Both the position numbers and the translations under genes were made by a program. From an uncultured Collinsella sp. (GTDB lineage: Bacteria > Actinomycetota > Coriobacteriia > Coriobacteriales > Coriobacteriaceae): 9,599 nt of DNA. Each line of letters begins with the position of its first letter. Position 1 is the first letter of the stretch. This document shows positions 1-4,832 of the stretch, in pieces. The DNA lies in assembly GCA_902496645.1 (NCBI GenBank), contig CABVBR010000071.1, positions 1 through 9,599 of the forward strand, read 5' to 3'. A model generated the notes under the pieces. The model searched no databases. It saw nothing but the letters and a program-made list of their open reading frames with translations, and had not been told where the DNA came from.

Positions 1-127
1 CAGCCACGCACTCATTGATGGCATCGATGACCTTGCGGTTCATCTCCTCGACCGAATCAAACGGCCGATCCATATCATGCAGGATATTCGTATCGCCCAG
101 GTGCAGATCGGCGGTAAACCACATCAT
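1..127 (-). CDS. Calcineurin-like metallophosphoesterase, N-terminal part (runs off the left edge)
   Basis: Only the first 42 codons are present. The protein begins MMWFTADLHLGDTNI and continues with an RPFDSVEEMN segment. D7-x-H9 is the first metal-binding motif of the calcineurin-like phosphoesterase superfamily. The following (G-x-x-N-I)...RPF-x-S-x-EEM pattern is typical of the small bacterial subfamily whose members usually read D-x-H-F-G-H-x-N-I. Here the usual G-H is G-D. The start at 127 is the first of two adjacent ATGs, preceded by GAGGG at a suitable distance. It is the last visible gene of a minus-strand cluster, about 66 bases beyond the charged small protein. Family members are metal-dependent phosphoesterases, often of unknown substrate, and the substrate cannot be told from this fragment. 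Confidence 0.8.
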   Translation of the reverse strand, partial: MMWFTADLHLGDTNILHDMDRPFDSVEEMNRKVIDAINECVA

Positions 128-193
128 CGTCTATGCCCTCACTTCGCAACGCGTCAAACTCTTGCTAAGTATACAGACACAGCGATGCGGCGG

Positions 194-373
194 TTAGCCA
201 AAGAGCCCGCCGAACAGTCCACGGCGGCGCTTGTCCTGCTTTTTCGAAGCGTCGCCCTGGGTTTTCTTGTCCTGCCGCTTCTTACGATCCTGCTCCAACT
301 CATCGTCATCGAGTAGCATATCCCACTCAAACGGATCATCTGTCAGATCGAACAGGTCATCGTCATCAAACAT
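194..373 (-). CDS. Small highly charged hypothetical protein (59 aa)
   Basis: I do not recognise a family. The N-terminal half is very acidic (begins MFDDDDLFDLTDDPFEW, then LLDDDELE). The second half is lysine/arginine-rich (RKKRQDKK, KKQDKRRR), and the end is hydrophobic and glycine-rich (GLFGGLFG). There is no signal peptide and no metal motif. An in-frame ATG lies 12 bases upstream at 385, but a perfect GGAGG sits five bases before the ATG at 373, inside that longer version, so 373 is the better start. The gene lies 18 bases after the stop of the HIRAN gene and before the metallophosphoesterase gene, all on one strand, so the three are probably co-transcribed. The bipolar charge suggests a disordered linker or a nucleic-acid or protein partner, but that is a guess. 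Confidence 0.65.
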   Translation of the reverse strand: MFDDDDLFDLTDDPFEWDMLLDDDELEQDRKKRQDKKTQGDASKKQDKRRRGLFGGLFG

Positions 374-391
374 AGCCGCCTCCATTGCCGA

Positions 392-718
392 CTATCGAGC
401 ATCCACCACATAGAGGCCAACGCGCACCTGATGCCACGGACTGCGCTCGGGGGCAACCTGTTGCACGCGGGCCTCAAATACGTCCTCATGGCCGTAATAC
501 ATCATCAAGGACAGTGGGCCGACCTCGTTTCCCGGAACATAGCCAAGCTTGGTGTTGCCGTAATAGACCGCAACTGCCTCAGGATCATGGGGATTATCGC
601 GCTCGGCACACAGCGTCAGCTTATCGCCCGCTTTTAGATCGCCCAGGACCAATGCGCCGTCGGCATACTGAAATCCTGCGATATGAAACGACAAAAGAAC
701 ACGTGAAGGCTCGTACAT
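392..718 (-). CDS. Stand-alone HIRAN-domain protein (108 aa)
   Basis: Almost the whole protein is one HIRAN domain. The signature segments are an N-terminal F-H-I-AGFQYADGALVLGDL strand pair (about 11-28), a GDKLTL step near 32-37, then ERDNPHDPEAVAVYYG (about 39-54) and KLGYVP (about 57-62). These match the usual E-x-x-N-x-x-D-x-x-A-V-x-V core. In other proteins the HIRAN domain binds DNA ends, for example the 3' end of single strands in the human remodeller HLTF, and bacterial versions are often stand-alone. The start is supported by AGGAG seven bases before the ATG. It heads a minus-strand cluster with a charged small protein and a metallophosphoesterase. A 5-bp GCCGG/CCGGC hairpin with an ATAAA loop (735-749) lies just upstream. 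A DNA maintenance role is inference from the domain. Confidence 0.8.
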   Translation of the reverse strand: MYEPSRVLLSFHIAGFQYADGALVLGDLKAGDKLTLCAERDNPHDPEAVAVYYGNTKLGYVPGNEVGPLSLMMYYGHEDVFEARVQQVAPERSPWHQVRVGLYVVDAR

Positions 719-830
719 GGCAGCTCCTCTAACGGCCGGATAAACCGGCGCTTAACCTTATTGAGAAGTTTACGGGCCCGTGCGGACAACATTTCACCCG
801 CTCGCACCTTTCAATCGCTTGCCGCAACGC
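719..830. other. Intergenic stretch between the HIRAN gene and the small-peptide locus
   Basis: No credible gene is seen here. It contains the HIRAN gene's Shine-Dalgarno (near 722-727), a small GCCGG/CCGGC hairpin (735-749) and a ten-base palindrome ACGGGCCCGT (772-781). A cysteine-containing reading frame on the minus strand (729-917) crosses it, but it has no ribosome binding site and is not called as a gene. Confidence 0.4.
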
Positions 831-859
831 TTGCATGGCAGAGCGCTTGCAGATAAGAT
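831..859 (+). promoter_or_regulatory. Possible promoter for an antisense RNA
   Basis: TTGCAT (831-836) and TAAGAT (854-859) are separated by exactly 17 bases. Both boxes are only partial matches to TTGACA/TATAAT, so this is weak on sequence alone. It is listed because it points at the plus-strand hairpin that faces the 3' end of the small hydrophobic peptide gene. Confidence 0.22.
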
Positions 860-861
860 AG

Positions 862-960
862 GAACACGGATGGCACCCGTTGCCGCGGGTCTTGCCAACT
901 CCAATACACGTTTTCATCGTGAGAAGTGGCCGTCTTCGCTTACGCGGGGGCGGCTATTTC
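862..960 (+). ncRNA. Candidate antisense RNA opposite the 3' end of a small peptide gene
   Basis: Two hairpins are visible on the plus strand. The first is TGGCA+CCCG (871-879) pairing with CGGG+TGCCA (886-897) around a TTGCCG loop with a 3-base bulge. The second is a 12-base stem, 928-939 with 944-955, around a TTAC loop. The second stem is fully paired on the plus strand because it uses four G-U pairs. Read from the minus strand, those same positions become A-C mismatches. This strand bias suggests that the plus-strand transcript is the one selected to fold. The 3' arm overlaps the stop codon of the 27-residue peptide gene on the other strand, and the sequence after it (ATTTCATT) is only mildly U-rich. 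The layout matches convergent type I toxin/antisense RNA pairs. The ends are guesses. Confidence 0.3.
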
Positions 961-1037
961 ATTCGGCCGATAAACAGGCCGAGTTCGATAGCCGCGATTA
1001 ACAACGCCAATAACGAAATAACATCGCTTACGTTCAT
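954..1037 (-). CDS. Small hydrophobic single-span peptide (27 aa), type I toxin-like
   Basis: The peptide reads MNVSDVISLLALLI, then AAIELGLFIGRMK. It is one predicted membrane helix (about residues 6-24) with a basic end (R-M-K). Length, N-terminal V-x-D-x-I-S-L-L style and short basic tail resemble the small peptides annotated in Firmicutes as putative holin-like toxins, members of type I toxin-antitoxin loci. I know that resemblance by pattern only. The start is supported by AAGGG seven bases before the ATG (near 1045-1049). The gene is preceded by the terminator of the aldehyde dehydrogenase operon, so it must have its own promoter within about 1050-1100, which I could not define. The stop codon is overlapped by a hairpin that is fully paired only on the opposite strand. 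It could also be a short regulatory membrane peptide or a chance frame. Confidence 0.5.
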   Translation of the reverse strand: MNVSDVISLLALLIAAIELGLFIGRMK

Positions 1038-1094
1038 ACCAAATCCCTTCTAAAGGGAGTTGGCCCATCCGTGCTCCATAGCAGTAGTCTAACG

Positions 1095-1134
1095 CAAAAT
1101 GCGGGTAATAGGAACACTTGTTCGTATTACCCGC
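1095..1134 (-). terminator. Terminator of the alcohol/aldehyde dehydrogenase operon
   Basis: GCGGGTAATA (1101-1110) pairs perfectly with TATTACCCGC (1125-1134). After one G/G mismatch, a further GAACA/TGTTC inner stem closes on a two-base loop. On the minus strand it begins 8 bases after the aldehyde dehydrogenase stop and is followed by ATTTT. On the plus strand it is followed by GCTCTTTTCT, so it may act in both directions. Confidence 0.8.
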
Positions 1135-1142
1135 GCTCTTTT

Positions 1143-2522
1143 CTAGTGTACAAACATGCGCACGAACTTGTGCTTCCAGCTTGCGTAGGGCGCATACCGA
1201 AACGGCACGTCCAGCCAGGTTACCTTGTTCACGATGCTCTTCTTGTGGCTAAACGTATCGAAACTCTCGCGGCCATGGTACTGTCCCGTACCGCTCGCGC
1301 CCATGCCACCAAAGCCCATATGGCTCGTGGCCAAATGCATGATGGTGTCGTTGACGCAGCCGCCGCCAAAGGGCACGTAGCGCACAAAGCGCTGCTGCAC
1401 CGCGCGATCCTGGCTAAAGATATATAGAGCCAGCGGCGTCGGACGATCCACGATAAACGCCTCGGCCTCATCCAGGCTCTCAAACGTCAGAACCGGCAAG
1501 ATGGGGCCGAAAATCTCCTCCTGCATCACGGCATCATCGGGGGTCACGCCGTCCAAAATCGTCGGCTCGATCCTGAGCGAAGCCTCGCGCGCGGCACCTC
1601 CAAGCACGACCTTATCGGGATCAATCAGCCCGCATACGCGCGCGAAATGCTTGGCGTTGACAATATGACCGTAGTCCTCGTTGTCGAGCGGGTGCTCGCC
1701 AAACATGCGACGGACCTCCTCCCTGATGAGATCCAGCAGCTCGTCGTGCACGTGCGCATCGACCAGCAGGTAGTCGGGCGCCACGCAGGTCTGCCCCACG
1801 TTGAGCCATTTACCAAAGGCGATACGCCGTGCCGCAACCTTCAAGTTTGCCGTCGCATCCACGATGCAGGGACTCTTTCCGCCCAGCTCAAGCGTCACGG
1901 GCGTGAGGTTTTTGCTCGCGCGCTCCATGACGAGCTTGCCGACCGGAACGCTACCGGTAAAGAAGATTTTGTCCCAGCATTCATCGAGCAGCGCCTCGTT
2001 CTCGGCACGCCCGCCTTCGACGACCGTTACCAGGCGCGGATCAAATGCTTCCTCGCAAATCTGCCTGAGCACCGCGCTCGAAGCCGGCGCATAGGCACTC
2101 GGCTTGATGACCACGGTGTTACCCGCAGCGAGCGCGCCGGCGAGCGGCTCGAGCGTCAGCAAAAACGGGTAGTTCCAGGGCGCCATGATCAGCGTGACGC
2201 CATAGGGCACGGCTTGCGTTTTGCACACGCTCACGGCGTTGGCGAGGTCACACGGACGCAGGCGCGGACGACTCCATCGAGCCACATGCGCAATCTGATG
2301 TCGAATCTCGGAAAGCGACGTGCCGATCTCGCACATATATGCCTCGTCATGCGACTTTCCCAAATCGGTCTTGAGCGCATGGGCAATATCGGCCTCGTGC
2401 GCCCGCACCGCATCGCGTAAACTCACGAGCGCACGACGTCGAGCATCGACATCAAACGTAGCGTGCATCTTAAAGTAGGCGCGCTGCTCGCCGACGATGC
2501 GCGCAATTTCCTCGGTGTTCAT
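1143..2522 (-). CDS. Aldehyde dehydrogenase, class 3 (ALDH3-like) family
   Basis: A 459-residue NAD(P)+-dependent aldehyde dehydrogenase that oxidises aldehydes to carboxylic acids. Visible family marks, in order, are APWNYPF (114-120, with N117 of the oxyanion site), VVIKPS (K140, cofactor site), FFTGS (187-191), LELGGKSP (general base E212), GQTCVAPDY (catalytic C246) and EEIFGP (335-340). The length, the GQTCVAPDY form of the catalytic loop and the C-terminal W-L-D-V-P-F-R-Y-x-P-Y segment (437-446) are typical of the ALDH3/YwdH/fatty aldehyde branch rather than the longer ~490-residue classes. The ATG is preceded by AGGAGG, which overlaps the stop codon of the upstream alcohol dehydrogenase. 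The 8-base gap implies translational coupling. With the dehydrogenase upstream it can interconvert alcohol, aldehyde and acid. The true substrate is unknown. Confidence 0.93.
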   Translation of the reverse strand: MNTEEIARIVGEQRAYFKMHATFDVDARRRALVSLRDAVRAHEADIAHALKTDLGKSHDEAYMCEIGTSLSEIRHQIAHVARWSRPRLRPCDLANAVSVCKTQAVPYGVTLIMAPWNYPFLLTLEPLAGALAAGNTVVIKPSAYAPASSAVLRQICEEAFDPRLVTVVEGGRAENEALLDECWDKIFFTGSVPVGKLVMERASKNLTPVTLELGGKSPCIVDATANLKVAARRIAFGKWLNVGQTCVAPDYLLVDAHVHDELLDLIREEVRRMFGEHPLDNEDYGHIVNAKHFARVCGLIDPDKVVLGGAAREASLRIEPTILDGVTPDDAVMQEEIFGPILPVLTFESLDEAEAFIVDRPTPLALYIFSQDRAVQQRFVRYVPFGGGCVNDTIMHLATSHMGFGGMGASGTGQYHGRESFDTFSHKKSIVNKVTWLDVPFRYAPYASWKHKFVRMFVH

Positions 2523-2530
2523 GGACCCTC

Positions 2531-3751
2531 CTAGTTCTCGTCCTCAAACATACCACCTGCAACAACTTCGTACATATGCTCGAGCTCCAGGCGGTCCATT
2601 AAAAGAGGAACGGGGTACAGGGGATTGGCCTCGGCATCGGCATGGGACGCCATTTGCGGAATATCGGAGCGGCGAATACCCGAGACATATTTGGGGATTC
2701 CCAGGGCCTCGTTCATGCGGTCGACCCAATCGATAAAGGCCTCGGCCGCAAGACTGTCCTGCGCGGTAGCCGGCGCAATGCCCGCCATGCGGGCGAGATC
2801 GGCGAGCTTGGGAACAGCAGCTTCGCCATAGGCGCGAAGCATATGCGGCAGGATGATGGCGTTGGCCAAGCCGTGCGGAATCCCGTAACGCCCGCCCAAG
2901 CTGTGTGCGATGGCATGAACGTATCCAACATAGGAGCGCGTAAAGGCAACACCCGCCTTATACGCCGCCGAAAGCATATTGCGACGCACACGCATGTTGT
3001 GGCCACGCTCATAGGCCTCGAGCAAATTGTCGTGGATGAGCTGGACCGCCTGACGCGCCATCTTGCGCGTGTAGGGCGTGGTGCTACGGCCGATAAAGGC
3101 CTCGACAGCATGCGTCAGGGCATCCATACCCGTCTGCCCCGCAATGGACGCCGGCAACCCGCGCGTAAACTCGGGGTCGTGGACTGCAAAACGCGGGATG
3201 AGCACAAAATCGTTAATGGGGTATTTATAGTGCGTCTCATCATCGGTGATAACCGCCGCAAGCGTGACCTCGCTTCCCGTACCGGCGGTAGTGGGAACCG
3301 CAATAAGCAGCGGCAGGAGACGGTGGACACGCAACAGGCCACGCATCTTGTTGATGGGCTTGTTTGGCTGCGCAATGCGCGCCCCCACACCCTTGGCGCA
3401 GTCCATGGCTGATCCTCCGCCAAAGCCGATAATGGCCTGGCAGGCGCCCTCTCGATACAGCGCCGCCGCTTCCTCCACGTTTGAGACCGTGGGGTTCGCA
3501 CGCGTTTCGGCATAGACCGTAACGCCAATCCCCTGAGCCGTAAGCGCACACTCGAGCGATGCCGTGAGCCCCAAACGTGCAATACCAGGGTCTGTCACGA
3601 TAAGGACCTTCTGGATCGAGCGCTTTTGAAGCACCGCGGGCACATCCTCGGCATGCTCCAAAATGTGCGGCTCGGTATAGGGCAGGATCGGCAATGCAAT
3701 GCGAAAAACCGTCTGATATGTTCGGCACCAGGCACGACGGGCTAGATGCAT
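2531..3751 (-). CDS. Iron-containing (group III) alcohol dehydrogenase
   Basis: A 406-residue member of the Fe-ADH family, which reduces aldehydes or oxidises alcohols with NAD(P)(H). It shows the nucleotide-binding GFGGGSAMDCAKG (109-121) and PTTAGTGSEVT (153-163). The four metal ligands occur in their expected places: D210 and H214 in GMDALTHAVEA, H279 in VHAIAHSLGG and H293 in IPHGLAN, with H283 as the second histidine of the HxxxH pair. The 14-residue gap between the last two ligands matches the family. The N-terminal RTYQTVFRIALPILPY extension is common in one subfamily of these enzymes. The ATG at 3751 has AAAGGAG eight bases upstream. The gene is first in a two-gene operon with the aldehyde dehydrogenase. 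A perfect hairpin covers its ribosome binding site, and a Rex-like palindrome lies just upstream, which would fit control by the NADH/NAD+ ratio. Confidence 0.93.
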   Translation of the reverse strand: MHLARRAWCRTYQTVFRIALPILPYTEPHILEHAEDVPAVLQKRSIQKVLIVTDPGIARLGLTASLECALTAQGIGVTVYAETRANPTVSNVEEAAALYREGACQAIIGFGGGSAMDCAKGVGARIAQPNKPINKMRGLLRVHRLLPLLIAVPTTAGTGSEVTLAAVITDDETHYKYPINDFVLIPRFAVHDPEFTRGLPASIAGQTGMDALTHAVEAFIGRSTTPYTRKMARQAVQLIHDNLLEAYERGHNMRVRRNMLSAAYKAGVAFTRSYVGYVHAIAHSLGGRYGIPHGLANAIILPHMLRAYGEAAVPKLADLARMAGIAPATAQDSLAAEAFIDWVDRMNEALGIPKYVSGIRRSDIPQMASHADAEANPLYPVPLLMDRLELEHMYEVVAGGMFEDEN

Positions 3752-3767
3752 AAAGGAAACTCCTTTA
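3751..3767 (-). promoter_or_regulatory. Hairpin masking the ribosome binding site of the alcohol dehydrogenase
   Basis: On the mRNA, UAAAGGA pairs perfectly with UCCUUUA around a GUU loop. The 5' arm contains most of the Shine-Dalgarno sequence and the 3' arm overlaps the first base of the AUG. It is a 7-bp, A/U-rich stem, so it would damp initiation rather than block it. It could be coincidental. Confidence 0.4.
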
Positions 3768-3768
3768 T

Positions 3769-3786
3769 TTGTTGATAGGTCAACAT
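3769..3786 (-). promoter_or_regulatory. Rex-like operator upstream of the alcohol/aldehyde dehydrogenase operon
   Basis: TTGTTGA-TAGG-TCAACAT contains a perfect 6+6 dyad (TGTTGA/TCAACA) with a 4-base spacer. It differs from the low-GC form of the Rex site (TTGTTAA-N4-TTAACAA) at three positions, and also resembles the actinobacterial form TTGTGAA-N4-TTCACAA. Rex is the NADH-sensing repressor that commonly controls alcohol dehydrogenase genes in anaerobes. The site sits immediately upstream of the ribosome binding site, where a repressor would block transcription. The assignment is by resemblance, and the cognate regulator is not in this window. Confidence 0.4.
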
Positions 3787-3895
3787 TTGCTCGACCGATT
3801 GTACTCAGCGGCGGTCAAAGACGGCTTGCCAATCGTTAATCAATCAACATCTTCATATCTCAAAATTGTTTTATTAAAAATCATTCCTAATAGGC

Positions 3896-3923
3896 TTCAC
3901 ATTTGGTTGCATTTATGGATAAT
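3896..3923 (+). promoter_or_regulatory. rbr: Probable promoter of the rubrerythrin gene
   Basis: TTCACA (3896-3901) and GATAAT (3918-3923) are each one mismatch from the sigma-70 consensus boxes, with a 16-base spacer, in an A/T-rich stretch. This would give a leader of about 75-80 bases before the rubrerythrin ATG. Confidence 0.5.
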
Positions 3924-3941
3924 AGAACTCGTCAAGACGCA

Positions 3942-4004
3942 CGTCCGGAGAGGGCCCTTACGGGACCGGACGAGCGCACAATCGCCATCGATCGAAAGGA
4001 TCGA
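3942..4004 (+). promoter_or_regulatory. rbr: Structured 5' leader of the rubrerythrin mRNA
   Basis: Two hairpins are visible. CGTCCGG (3942-3948) pairs with CCGGACG (3966-3972) around a 17-base loop that contains GGGCCC and a small CCC/GGG pairing. TCGATC (3988-3993) pairs with GATCGA (3999-4004), leaving GAAAG in the loop. The Shine-Dalgarno GAAAGGA is therefore split between the loop and the start of the 3' arm, four bases before the ATG. No known riboswitch class is recognised. The structures may stabilise the message of a highly expressed gene or tune initiation. Confidence 0.4.
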
Positions 4005-4007
4005 ATC

Positions 4008-4568
4008 ATGAAGTTTGTTTGCCCCGTTTGCGGTTATGTGGAAGAGTTCGACGGCGACCAGCTGCCCGAGGACTTCAAGTGCCCCCAGTGCGGCGTTCCC
4101 GGTTCTCGTTTCCTGAAGCAGGAGGAGGGCCAGCTCGAGTGGGCCGCCGAGCACGTCGTGGGCGTCGCCAAGATGGAAGGCGTCTCCGAGGACATCGTTG
4201 CCGACCTTCGCGCCAACTTTGAGGGCGAGTGCTCCGAGGTCGGTATGTACCTGGCCATGGCTCGCGTCGCTCATCGCGAGGGCTACCCCGAGATTGGCCT
4301 GTACTGGGAGAAGGCTGCCCACGAGGAGGCCGAGCACGCCGCCAAGTTCGCCGAGCTCCTGGGCGAGGTCGTGACCGACTCCACCAAGAAGAACCTCGAG
4401 ATGCGCGTTGAGGCCGAGAACGGCGCCACCGCCGGCAAGACCGATCTTGCCAAGCGCGCCAAGGCCGCTGGCCTCGATGCCATCCACGATACCGTGCACG
4501 AGATGGCTCGCGACGAGGCCCGCCACGGCAAGGCTTTCGCCGGCCTGCTCAAGCGCTACTTCGGCTAA
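4008..4568 (+). CDS. rbr: Rubrerythrin with N-terminal rubredoxin domain (reverse rubrerythrin / NADH peroxidase type)
   Basis: A 186-residue cytoplasmic peroxide-reducing protein of anaerobes. Residues 1-35 form a rubredoxin-like Fe(Cys)4 site, with cysteines 5 and 8 (CPVC) and 25 and 28 (CPQC). The rest is a ferritin-like four-helix diiron domain with FEGECSE (E72), H-EEAEH (E107-x-x-H110), E135/E137 in RVEAENG, and DEARH (E170-x-x-H173). This domain order, rubredoxin first, is that of reverse rubrerythrins, which pass electrons from an NAD(P)H-fed partner to the diiron centre and reduce hydrogen peroxide to water. The start at 4008 is chosen because GAAAGGA precedes it and the rubredoxin domain begins at once. 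Codons are nearly all C/G-ending preferred ones, more biased than neighbouring genes, which suggests high expression. It has its own promoter and terminator, so it is probably monocistronic. Confidence 0.93.
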   Translation: MKFVCPVCGYVEEFDGDQLPEDFKCPQCGVPGSRFLKQEEGQLEWAAEHVVGVAKMEGVSEDIVADLRANFEGECSEVGMYLAMARVAHREGYPEIGLYWEKAAHEEAEHAAKFAELLGEVVTDSTKKNLEMRVEAENGATAGKTDLAKRAKAAGLDAIHDTVHEMARDEARHGKAFAGLLKRYFG

Positions 4569-4601
4569 GCCAGCCGCCTGAGAGACAATCTCTAGCTCGA
4601 T

Positions 4602-4632
4602 AAGGCCCGGACCGCATGGTTCGGGCCTTTTT
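4602..4632 (+). terminator. Rho-independent terminator of the rubrerythrin gene
   Basis: AAGGCCCG-GACC pairs with GGTT-CGGGCCTT over 12 bp (one G-U pair) around a GCAT loop, and the run TTTTT follows. It starts 34 bases after the stop codon. A small AGAGA/TCTCT hairpin (4581-4593) lies in between. Confidence 0.92.
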
Positions 4633-4709
4633 GTGTCTCGAGGACTCGTTAACGCCCTGAAATACTCCCTGAAATAGGACCGCCTTCGGCATCGGCTGCT
4701 CGTCAAAAA

Positions 4710-4832
4710 CTAAGTGAGTAGACTTTTTGGAACTTGCCGAGCACACCATCCATATTGCTTTATAAAGCCGCAGGTAAATGACTTGTTGCAAAACGGCCTG
4801 GTCGCCAAAGTGCCAAAAGTCTACTCACTTAG
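4710..4832. repeat. ~120-bp terminal-inverted-repeat element, copy 1
   Basis: Both ends carry a perfect 18-bp inverted repeat: CTAAGTGAGTAGACTTTT (4710-4727) and its complement (4815-4832). An imperfect continuation follows inward (GGAACTT against AAGTGCC). The interior contains the boxes CCGCAGGTA (4768-4776) and CGCCAAAGTG (4803-4812). A second copy lies in the same orientation at 6131-6252, and the last 38 bases (4796-4833 and 6216-6253) are identical. I see no clear target-site duplication. The right end overlaps the 3' end of the nuclease-like gene and supplies its last codons and stop. On the minus strand the folded element is followed by GTTTTTG, so it may also terminate that transcript. 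The shape is that of a non-autonomous MITE or REP-like element. Confidence 0.85.

Noticed and set aside
729..917. Cysteine-rich 62-residue frame (minus strand) between the HIRAN gene and the small peptide
   Set aside because: The ATG is preceded by CACTTCTCACG with no Shine-Dalgarno. The cysteines do not form a regular metal-site pattern, and the stretch is better explained as non-coding or antisense RNA.
1647..2420. 257-codon open frame on the plus strand within the aldehyde dehydrogenase
   Set aside because: The opposite strand encodes all the catalytic motifs of the enzyme. This frame shows no family pattern.
2642..3412. 256-codon open frame on the plus strand within the alcohol dehydrogenase
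   Set aside because: It is a shadow of the iron-containing dehydrogenase, and no ribosome binding site or domain is seen.
4655..4676. Tandem CCCTGAAATA repeat
   Set aside because: Only two copies of ten bases with no related sequence elsewhere in the window, so it is treated as incidental.
3897..4706. 269-codon open frame on the minus strand opposite rubrerythrin
   Set aside because: It lies exactly opposite a clearly real gene, runs through its terminator, and has low-complexity L/G/A/V-rich composition.
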